Assembly (NCBI GenBank): GCA_947472735.1
Contig: CANJBY010000005.1
Coordinates: 1-64,000 of the forward strand
Reading direction: 5' to 3'
Length of the DNA: 64,000 nt
Origin: Sphingomonadaceae bacterium
Lineage (GTDB): Bacteria > Pseudomonadota > Alphaproteobacteria > Sphingomonadales > Sphingomonadaceae
A program made the position numbers and the translations under genes. Of this stretch, positions 14,614 to 21,418 are shown piece by piece (position 1 is the stretch's first letter; every line of letters starts with the position of its first letter). Below the pieces are notes generated by a model. The model was not told where the DNA came from. It saw nothing but the letters and a program-made list of their open reading frames with translations, and made no database searches.

Positions 14614-17066
14614 CAGGCGTCTTCCACCGACTGCGCGAGGCTGGCTACCGAGAGGAATTTCTCGGGCGAAACGCGGATTGCCGCGCCGGTCGGGCAGGCG
14701 CGGACGCAGCTTGGGCCGCCGTCGATGCCTTTGCACATGTCGCACTTGATGGCCTTCTTCGGGCTCTCGACACCGTCAGCAGCTTTCTTGCGCCACTTTT
14801 TGCTGGGTTCTCCGGGACCGGGACCCTTCCCGAACATCAGCCATTGCAGCAGCGAGGGACGCGGCGGCGGGACGCTGTCCATGCGGATCACGCCATAGGG
14901 ACAGTTGCGCTGGCAATTGCCGCAACCGATGCAGGTATCGTCAATGAACACCTCGCCATCCGGACCGCGGCGGATCGCGTTCGGGGGGCAATCGGCCATG
15001 CAGTGCGGGTGCTCGCAGTGCCGGCAACTGGTCGGCACGTGGAGATGGGCATAGGTCTTACCCGCCTCGCGGTTAAGCCGAGAAAGGCCATCGTGGCTGT
15101 CTGCGCAAGCTTTCTCGCAATTGTCGCAGCCGACGCACAGCGCCTCGTCGATCAGCAGCACGTCGGTTGCTTCGCCAAGACCGTTGTCGATCAGGAATTG
15201 CGCGGTCTGCGAATAGAGGTCAACGGCGCCCGAGAAGCTGTCCTTGCGGCCTTCGATGAAGGAATTGATCTCGCGCCGCCGGTCCATTTCGCCCTTGGCC
15301 TTCGCCAGCAATTCAGGCTTGCGCGCGAGAAGGGCAGCGAAAGCTTCGCCCGGCAGGCGGATCACTTCGGACCGGATCGCGGCCTTGACCGTGGCGGAGC
15401 GCGGTGCCTTGTCAATCAGTGCCATTTCGCCAACGTATGAGCCGGCAGGTACATAGCTGAGGAAGACCGGCCGACCCCCGATCTGCTTTTCCACCACCAT
15501 CGAGCCACGCCGAATGATGTAGACATCCTGCCCCTCATCGCCTTCGGCCAGCACGACTTCGCCCGCGCGCTTGTTCTGGATTTCTGCGCCCGCAACCAGG
15601 TCAGCGACGTCTTCGCGCGTCAGGCCTGAGCCGAAGATCTGCAACAATTGCCGCTCGATCGAAATGCGGCTGACTGCCCGGCCTGCCGCGGGGACGGTGG
15701 CAATCAGCTTAAGCGCGGCGGTGCGCGACAGCTCAACCAGCACGGCATCCTGCGCCGCACGGACGGTAGACCCGCGCGGTCGCCCGGAAATCAGGCCGAC
15801 TTCGCCAAAGATGGAGCCTTGCTCGATCGGGACGGTGATCGAGGCGTCGACCGGGTTGACTTCGACTGCGACCGATCCCTGCGCGATGCAGAACAGTGAC
15901 GAGCCGGGCTCTCCGCGCTGAAACACCACCTCGTCCTTCCGGAACGAGCGGACGCTGGAATCCAGCATCAGCTCGCGCATCTGGAGCGACGACAGGTCGC
16001 GGAAGATCTCGATCTGGCTGCCGAACATGGCCAGCCATTCATCAACCGAACGCTTGCCGGGCAGGGGGGCGAATTTCTCCGCGAGGATTGGTTCGTCGGC
16101 CGGCTTGAGGTTGGTGTTGCCGTTGAGGAACTCCACCACATCGTAGCCCTGGTTCATGCAGTGCTTGATCAGGGGATAGCCGGCGAGCGCGCCGATCACG
16201 TGAATTCCGGGCTTGGTCGTCTCGAACACCGGCGACAGCACCGGGAAAGCTTCGCGGTCGGCGCTGGTGAATTCGATGCCGCAGGCTTCGACAAAAGCGC
16301 GCGGCGCGGCCGAGCCCATGCGGGCGATAATGCGGTCGCAAGGGATGGTTTCCTGCCCGTCGCGAGTATCGAGCAACAGTTCCCCCGGGCGAACTTCAGC
16401 CGGAGTGGTTTCAGTCCGGATGGTAATCCGCCCGGCCGCCGCCGCTTCCTGCAGCAGCTTGACGTTCGCCGGTTTGGACCGGGCGAAATCGGCACCGCGG
16501 TTCAGGATGGTGACGACGTTGCGTTGCGCGGGATCGGCGGCGAGGCCGAGCGCATTTTCTATGCCCGCGTCGCCAGTGCCGATCACGGTGATGTGCTCGT
16601 CCACGTACTCGCCCGGATCGTCGAGCTGGTACTGCACGTGCGGCAAATCCGCGCCGGGGCAGCGCATCAGGTTGGGGTTGCCCTGCGTGCCGATGGCTAG
16701 GATCACCGCCTCGGCCTCGAGCTTGTCGCCGCTGCGCAAGGTCAACGTGAAGTTGCCCTTCTCGCCCTCGATCTTGGCGACTTCGGCTTTGTAGAGCACG
16801 TTCACACCGGCCGCTGCGGCCTGTTCGTCCCAGGTTCCGAGAATGGCCTCGCGCTTGCCGGCGTCGAAATCGAGATCGGAGCGCAGCACCAGCGAGCTGG
16901 GCGTCGCCATCACGTGCTTGCCCTTCTGGTACTTGTAGATCGTGTCCGAGAGGTGGTCCGTCTTTTCGATTAGGACGTGGGGTATCTTCAACGCCGCAGC
17001 GCGCCCAGCAGCGGACAGGCCCGCAGGTCCTGATCCCACAATTGCAATGTGAACGCGATCCGCCAC
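14613..17066 (-). CDS. FAD/NAD(P) oxidoreductase - two cNMP-binding domains - four [4Fe-4S] fusion
   Basis: An 817-residue cytoplasmic fusion. Residues 1-340 form a YpdA/thioredoxin-reductase-like two-dinucleotide domain (G-S-G-P-A-G at 11-16; G-T-G-D-A-G at 163-168) without the redox CxxC. Two cyclic-nucleotide-binding domains follow (about 355-460 and 480-585). Each has a phosphate-binding cassette with Glu and Arg: F-G-E-V-G-L...P-R-G-S-T at 420-434, and V-G-E-M-A-L...P-R-S-A-T at 545-559. Residues 640-800 carry 16 Cys in four groups (from 644, 681, 712 and 775), as in DmsB/PsrB-type four-cluster ferredoxins. It should take electrons from NAD(P)H/FAD to the membrane cytochrome b under cyclic-nucleotide control; direction and ligand are inferred. 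The start is GTG at 17066. It is first in the coupled operon. Confidence 0.9.
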   Translation of the reverse strand: MADRVHIAIVGSGPAGLSAAGRAAALKIPHVLIEKTDHLSDTIYKYQKGKHVMATPSSLVLRSDLDFDAGKREAILGTWDEQAAAAGVNVLYKAEVAKIEGEKGNFTLTLRSGDKLEAEAVILAIGTQGNPNLMRCPGADLPHVQYQLDDPGEYVDEHITVIGTGDAGIENALGLAADPAQRNVVTILNRGADFARSKPANVKLLQEAAAAGRITIRTETTPAEVRPGELLLDTRDGQETIPCDRIIARMGSAAPRAFVEACGIEFTSADREAFPVLSPVFETTKPGIHVIGALAGYPLIKHCMNQGYDVVEFLNGNTNLKPADEPILAEKFAPLPGKRSVDEWLAMFGSQIEIFRDLSSLQMRELMLDSSVRSFRKDEVVFQRGEPGSSLFCIAQGSVAVEVNPVDASITVPIEQGSIFGEVGLISGRPRGSTVRAAQDAVLVELSRTAALKLIATVPAAGRAVSRISIERQLLQIFGSGLTREDVADLVAGAEIQNKRAGEVVLAEGDEGQDVYIIRRGSMVVEKQIGGRPVFLSYVPAGSYVGEMALIDKAPRSATVKAAIRSEVIRLPGEAFAALLARKPELLAKAKGEMDRRREINSFIEGRKDSFSGAVDLYSQTAQFLIDNGLGEATDVLLIDEALCVGCDNCEKACADSHDGLSRLNREAGKTYAHLHVPTSCRHCEHPHCMADCPPNAIRRGPDGEVFIDDTCIGCGNCQRNCPYGVIRMDSVPPPRPSLLQWLMFGKGPGPGEPSKKWRKKAADGVESPKKAIKCDMCKGIDGGPSCVRACPTGAAIRVSPEKFLSVASLAQSVEDA

Positions 17067-17198
17067 GGATCTTCCCCCCTTGGTCCAAGTGCGCCCACCG
17101 ATTGCATTTTAAGCGGGTCTCGACCAAACCAGGCAAGCCAGGCGCAAATGGCCAGACCCGCCTCATGCCTTGGCGCGCAGCATATGGACGGGAATGGA
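17067..17198. promoter_or_regulatory. Divergent promoter region of the redox operon and ccmI-like gene
   Basis: These 132 bases separate two divergent start codons, so both promoters should lie here. An 8-bp perfect inverted repeat (GCGGGTCT at 17113-17120 / AGACCCGC at 17154-17161) is the only notable symmetry. No TGTGA-N6-TCACA CRP-type site and no convincing -35/-10 pair was seen. Confidence 0.5.
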
Positions 17199-18119
17199 AT
17201 GACACAAGAGAGCAGCCGCAAAATCGGCCCGGGAAAACTGTTGCTTGGCGCGGCCATCCTCGCCTTTGGCGGGGCGGTGGGTTACACGATGTCGCAACGC
17301 GGCGATGCAACGCCACCCTCGGCGCTATCGGCACCGACAGTGACCGCGCTGCCCGATTCGATCGAACAGCTTAAGGCAAAGGCACAGGCCGATCCCTCCA
17401 ACGCCGGGGCATGGCAGGCGCTTGGCTTCGCTTACTTCGAAGCGCAGCGGTTTGCCGAGGCGGTCGGGGCTTACAAGTCGGCAGTCAATGCCAGCCCGGG
17501 ACATGCCGTGCTGTTGTCGTCGCTCGGCGAGGCGCAAGTGATGGCCAGCGAGCGCGATCCGATGCCGCCCGAGGCGCTGGCGAATTTCCGCAAGGCGGTG
17601 TCGCTTGATCCCAAGGATCCGCGCGGCCGCTATTTCCTGGCGGTAAAACGCGATCTCGACGGTGATCACCAAGGAGCGCTTGACGATTGGCTGGCGCTGT
17701 TGGCCGATACACCCAAGGGCGCGCCGTGGGAGGTCGACTTGCGGCGCACGATCGAGCAGGTCGGCAAGATCAACAAGCTGGACGTCGCTGGCCGTCTGGC
17801 CCGCATCGAACAGGCGGAGCCGGTCGCGCTCCCGGTGGCGGCTCGCGGCATTCCAGGGCCGAGCGCGGAGGATCTTGCGGCCGCATCGAAGATGCCGCCC
17901 AGCCAGCAGCAGGAGATGGTCACCGGCATGGTCGCCAGACTGGAAGGCAAGCTCAAGGCCGACCCGGCGAATGTCGATGGCTGGGTCATGCTGATGCGCA
18001 GCCGCGTCACGCTCGGCCAGGTTGACAAGGCATCAGCCGCGTTGAAATCCGCTGTGACTGCTAACCCGGCGCGGGCCCAGTACATCCGCCAGCAAGCGCA
18101 GATCCTTGGAGTGAAGTAG
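17199..18119 (+). CDS. CcmI/CcmH-type TPR protein for cytochrome c maturation
   Basis: A 306-residue protein with an N-terminal membrane anchor (about 12-33) and TPR repeats: A-W-Q-A-L-G-F-A-Y-F-E-A-Q-R-F-A-E-A-V and A-L-A-N-F-R-K-A-V-S-L-D-P-K-D-P. The D-P-x-x-x-x-A-R-Y-F-L-A-type segment and C-terminal repeat match CcmI (CycH)/NrfG proteins, which hold apocytochrome c for heme ligation in the periplasm. The frame opens further upstream (17049), but the ATG at 17199 with a GGGA-rich leader gives a proper membrane anchor. It is divergent to the decaheme operon and was probably kept there to help mature ten hemes; this is inference. Confidence 0.78.
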   Translation: MTQESSRKIGPGKLLLGAAILAFGGAVGYTMSQRGDATPPSALSAPTVTALPDSIEQLKAKAQADPSNAGAWQALGFAYFEAQRFAEAVGAYKSAVNASPGHAVLLSSLGEAQVMASERDPMPPEALANFRKAVSLDPKDPRGRYFLAVKRDLDGDHQGALDDWLALLADTPKGAPWEVDLRRTIEQVGKINKLDVAGRLARIEQAEPVALPVAARGIPGPSAEDLAAASKMPPSQQQEMVTGMVARLEGKLKADPANVDGWVMLMRSRVTLGQVDKASAALKSAVTANPARAQYIRQQAQILGVK

Positions 18120-18120
18120 G

Positions 18121-18946
18121 ATGACACCGCTTTCGCCGCGAGAATTGGCGGCCTATTGCGATCGTATTGGTTATGGCGGCCCGCTGCGGCCCGATCTCGC
18201 CACGCTGGACGGCCTGCACCGCGCTCATGCCTTGGCAATCCCTTTCGAGAACCTCGATGTCCAGCTAGGCACGCCGCCCACGATGGACCCCGATGCTGCC
18301 TTCGCCAAGCTGGTAACCGCTCGGCGTGGGGGATGGTGCTATGAGCACAATGGCTTGTTCGCCCGGGCGCTGACGGCCCTTGGCTTCGACGTGACGAGAA
18401 TGAGCGGCGGCGTAATGCGCTCTGCGATGGGTGACACCACGCTGGGCAGCCACCTTTGCCTGAGGGTCGACATCGACGGAACCGCTTATCTCACTGACGT
18501 CGGTTTCGGTGGAACCCTGCTGGCTCCGTTGGAACTGCGACAGCTCCATGAAGCGGGCGCCGGTTCCATTCAGGCTGGGACCCGTCGAGGGCGACTACTG
18601 GCGGCTTGAACTCGACATGGGCGGCAACCCGATGTCCTACGACTTTCGCGCGGAAGCCGGCGATGAAGAGCAGATCACAGCAATGTGCGCTTTTCAGGGC
18701 TCGCACGCGGAATCCACCTTCGTGCAGAACTTGCTGGTGCACCAGCGCCGTCCGGATGCCTTCCTGGTGCTGCGCGGCAAAGTGCTGAACCGGTTCGATC
18801 AATCCAGAGTCAGCAACCGCGAACTGGGGTCGGCGCAGGAGCTGGTCACGATCCTGCGCGAGGTGTTCGATCTCGATGTGCCCGCGGCGGCGGGACTGTG
18901 GGATGCGATTTGCGAACGTCATGAGGCGCTATTCAGCCAGATCTGA
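18121..18946 (+). pseudogene. nat: Arylamine N-acetyltransferase, frameshifted
   Basis: The first frame (18121-about 18558) contains the full catalytic triad of NAT enzymes: Cys in G-G-W-C-Y-E-H-N, His in G-S-H-L-C-L-R-V and Asp in L-T-D-V-G-F-G. The C-terminal third (P-F-R-L-G-P-V-E-G-D-Y-W-R-L-E-L onward) continues in the +1 frame to the TGA at 18946. Skipping one base near 18559 joins them as ...H-E-A-G-P-V-P-F-R-L. As written, the product ends at 18609 with 162 residues and lacks the third domain. NATs acetylate arylamines from acetyl-CoA. A true mutation or an assembly error in GGCGCCGG are both possible. It begins one base after the TPR gene stop. Confidence 0.85.
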
Positions 18947-18963
18947 GCAGATTCGCGTTCGGA

Positions 18964-19500
18964 CTACCCGGCGCCCAGCAGCCCCCGATGCTCCACGACG
19001 AACGCCACCAGTGTCAGTGCCAACCCGCCCACGAACAGCCGGTAGGCCATGCCCAGGTAGCGGTACTTCTTGCGCTGGAGCACTTGTCCGTTCTGGTAGA
19101 TGTCGCGCAGCATGGTGCGGAAAACGTCTTCGTCTTCGTGCAGCACTTCGAGCATCCGCTCGGTGAACTCGTCCTCGCTCCACTGGGTGAAGACGCCAAA
19201 GAACAGCCGGTTTTCCTTGCCGGGCACCACAGGTGGCGGCTTTACCGACGGCATGATCGCCGCCACCGCGCAGAGTGCAGAGGCGAAGGAAAAGACCGCC
19301 AGCAACAGCAGAGATACCGGTACGCTGCCCTTGCTGGCCTGGCCGACCGCGATGGTGAAGACCACGAAGGTGGCACCCATCAGGATGCTCGCCTTCTGGT
19401 CCGCCATCTGGCTCAGTTGCAGGTTCACCTGGGTGACCGTCCGGACAAGATAGATCGCGTCGCGGACGTAACCCTGCGGCTTTGCCTCCTCCTCGGCCAT
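18964..19500 (-). CDS. PycTM-like (DUF5706) membrane protein, possible Pycsar-type effector
   Basis: A 178-residue protein with an amphipathic N-terminal segment, a pair of helices (about 38-54 and 60-83), a soluble acidic middle (about 95-140) and a third helix (about 147-170). The N-terminal motif N-L-x-L-S-x-M-A-D-Q-K-A-S-I-L matches the A-D-x-K-A-s signature of the PycTM family, whose characterised members are membrane-disrupting effectors triggered by cyclic pyrimidine nucleotides. No uridylate/cytidylate cyclase gene lies beside it; neighbours are gdhA and nat. It may therefore be an orphan effector or a housekeeping relative. Family call moderate, defence role speculative. Confidence 0.65.
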   Translation of the reverse strand: MAEEEAKPQGYVRDAIYLVRTVTQVNLQLSQMADQKASILMGATFVVFTIAVGQASKGSVPVSLLLLAVFSFASALCAVAAIMPSVKPPPVVPGKENRLFFGVFTQWSEDEFTERMLEVLHEDEDVFRTMLRDIYQNGQVLQRKKYRYLGMAYRLFVGGLALTLVAFVVEHRGLLGAG

Positions 19501-19507
19501 GGTCGGC

Positions 19508-20863
19508 TTATACCACCCCGAAGGCCAGCATCGCGTCGGCTACCTTCTTGAAGCCGGCGATGTTGGCGCCCTTGACGTAATCGATATAGCCGCCGCCCTG
19601 ATCGCCATATTCCTGGCAGGACTTGTGGATGCCGGCCATGATGTCCTTGAGCATCTGCTGAAGTTCATCTTCCTTCCAGGCACGGCGCCCGGAATTCTGG
19701 CTCATCTCAAGGCCCGACACGGCAACGCCGCCGGCGTTCGATGCTTTGCCCGGAGCATAAAGCAGCTTCGCCGCCTTGAAGACGTGAACGCCTTCGAGAT
19801 CGGTCGGCATGTTGGCGCCTTCCGAAACCGCGATGCAACCGTTGGCAACGAGGGTCCGCGCGTCGTCGCCGAGCAGTTCGTTCTGCGTCGCGCAGGGCAG
19901 GGCGATATCGCACTTGACCCCCCAAGGGGTCTTTCCGGCGTGGAATTCGGCATTCTTGAACTCTGCGACATATTCCTCGATCCGGCCACGGCGGTGGGTC
20001 TTGTGCGTTTTCACCCAGTCAATCTTGTCCTGCGTGACCCCGTCCGGATCGTAAATGAACCCGCCCGAGTCAGAGAGGGTCACCACCTTGCCGCCCAGTT
20101 GCACGATCTTTTCGGCCGCATGGGTGGCGACATTCCCGGAGCCGGAGATGACCGCAGTCTTGCCTTTCACTCCGTCGCCCTTGGTGGAGAGCATGTTCTC
20201 GAGGAAATAGACCGCGCCATACCCGGTGGCTTCGGTGCGGATCAGCGAGCCGCCCCATTCCAGCCCCTTGCCGGTCAGCACGCCGGTAAACTCGTTGGTG
20301 ATGCGCTTGTATTGACCGAACATGTAGCCGATCTCGCGCCCGCCCACGCCGATGTCACCAGCCGGAACGTCCACGTCGGCGCCGATGTGGCGGTACAGTT
20401 CGGTCATGAAGCTTTGGCAGAAGCGCATGATCTCGCGCACGCTCTTGCCTTTGGGATTGAAGTTCGAACCGCCCTTGCCACCGCCCATCGGGAGGCCGGT
20501 CAACGCGTTCTTGAAGGTCTGCTCGAAGGCCAGGAACTTGAGCACGCTCTCGGTAACCGAGGGGTGGAAGCGGATGCCGCCTTTGTACGGACCGATTGCG
20601 TTGTTGTTCTGCACGCGCCATCCGCGCTGGACCCGAATGTTGCCGGCATCGTCTTCCCAGCAGACGCGGAACGAGACCACCCGGTCAGGCTCGGCGATGC
20701 GGCGCAGGATCTGCTGGCGGTGGTATTCCTCCTTATCCTGCATGAAGTCGAAGATGTCTTCGGCCACTTCCTGCACCGCCTGGACGAACTCCGGCTGATA
20801 CGGATTACGGCGCTTCACGCCTTCCATGAACTGATTGAAATCGACGTGGTCCGAAATGGCCAT
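19508..20863 (-). CDS. gdhA: NADP-specific glutamate dehydrogenase
   Basis: A 451-residue hexameric-type glutamate dehydrogenase, the usual length for bacterial GdhA. Signature segments are G-P-Y-K-G-G-I-R-F-H-P-S-V, the catalytic-Lys block L-P-M-G-G-G-K-G-G, D-V-P-A-G-D-I-G-V-G-G-R-E, and the Rossmann motif S-G-S-G-N-V-A. It converts 2-oxoglutarate and ammonium to glutamate with NADPH. The start at 20863 is an ATG preceded on its strand by a purine-rich GGGGAGACC. It follows the MaoC gene by 101 bases containing an inverted repeat, so it may have its own promoter. Confidence 0.96.
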   Translation of the reverse strand: MAISDHVDFNQFMEGVKRRNPYQPEFVQAVQEVAEDIFDFMQDKEEYHRQQILRRIAEPDRVVSFRVCWEDDAGNIRVQRGWRVQNNNAIGPYKGGIRFHPSVTESVLKFLAFEQTFKNALTGLPMGGGKGGSNFNPKGKSVREIMRFCQSFMTELYRHIGADVDVPAGDIGVGGREIGYMFGQYKRITNEFTGVLTGKGLEWGGSLIRTEATGYGAVYFLENMLSTKGDGVKGKTAVISGSGNVATHAAEKIVQLGGKVVTLSDSGGFIYDPDGVTQDKIDWVKTHKTHRRGRIEEYVAEFKNAEFHAGKTPWGVKCDIALPCATQNELLGDDARTLVANGCIAVSEGANMPTDLEGVHVFKAAKLLYAPGKASNAGGVAVSGLEMSQNSGRRAWKEDELQQMLKDIMAGIHKSCQEYGDQGGGYIDYVKGANIAGFKKVADAMLAFGVV

Positions 20864-20883
20864 GATGGTCTCCCCTGGTTTAC

Positions 20884-20945
20884 GCGCCCCGTTGCCCGGC
20901 TTGGAGCCGGATCGAATGCGGAGAGACTATGCCGTTGCGGGGCGC
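20884..20945. other. Nested inverted repeat upstream of gdhA
   Basis: An outer 8-bp stem (GCGCCCCG at 20884-20891 / CGGGGCGC at 20938-20945) encloses an inner 5-bp hairpin (CCGGC-TTGGA-GCCGG, 20896-20910). It lies in the 101-base gap between MaoC and gdhA, both leftward. No T-run follows, so an intrinsic terminator is not supported. A transcript-processing or leader structure is possible. Confidence 0.35.
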
Positions 20946-20964
20946 TTGTATAGCGGGGTGGCGC

Positions 20965-21417
20965 CTATTGCGGTGATCGCTTGAGCAGCGCGCTGCGCAG
21001 CATGGTCAGCACCGTCTCGCCGCGCTGGTTGGTCATCTCGTGCCGGAAGGTGACGATCCCCGCTTCCGGGCGGGACTTGGAGGGGCGCAGTTCCACCACC
21101 TCGCTGTGGCAGGTCAGCGTATCACCGATGAATACCGGCGCAGGGGTAACGACCTTGTCATAGCCGAGATTTGCGATGAGGGTTCCCAGTGTGGTGTCCC
21201 CCACCGAGAGGCCGACGGCGAGGCTGAAGGTGAAGGTCGAATTGACCACAATCCGCCCGAACTCACTCGCCTTCGCCGCCTCGGCATCGAGGTGCAGCGG
21301 CTGCGGGTTGTGAGTCATGGTCGACCACAGCAGGTTGTCCGTCTCGGTGACGGTGCGCGAGGGCTGGTGGGCGAGGCGGGTGCCCACGGTCCATTCGTCG
21401 AAAAAGCGGCCTGCCAT
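20965..21417 (-). CDS. MaoC-family (R)-specific enoyl-CoA hydratase-like protein
   Basis: A 150-residue single hot-dog domain. The hydratase-2 motif appears as D-N-L-L-W-S-T-M-T-H-N-P-Q-P-L-H-L-D, giving the Asp/His-type active-site region, followed by F-G-R-I-V-V-N-S. The open frame extends upstream, but the ATG at 21417 sits one base after the stop of the carboxylase alpha subunit, which fits translational coupling. A MaoC member inside a leucine operon may replace the usual crotonase-type methylglutaconyl-CoA hydratase or act on a related acyl-CoA; this is inference. Confidence 0.85.
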   Translation of the reverse strand: MAGRFFDEWTVGTRLAHQPSRTVTETDNLLWSTMTHNPQPLHLDAEAAKASEFGRIVVNSTFTFSLAVGLSVGDTTLGTLIANLGYDKVVTPAPVFIGDTLTCHSEVVELRPSKSRPEAGIVTFRHEMTNQRGETVLTMLRSALLKRSPQ

Positions 21418-21418
21418 G

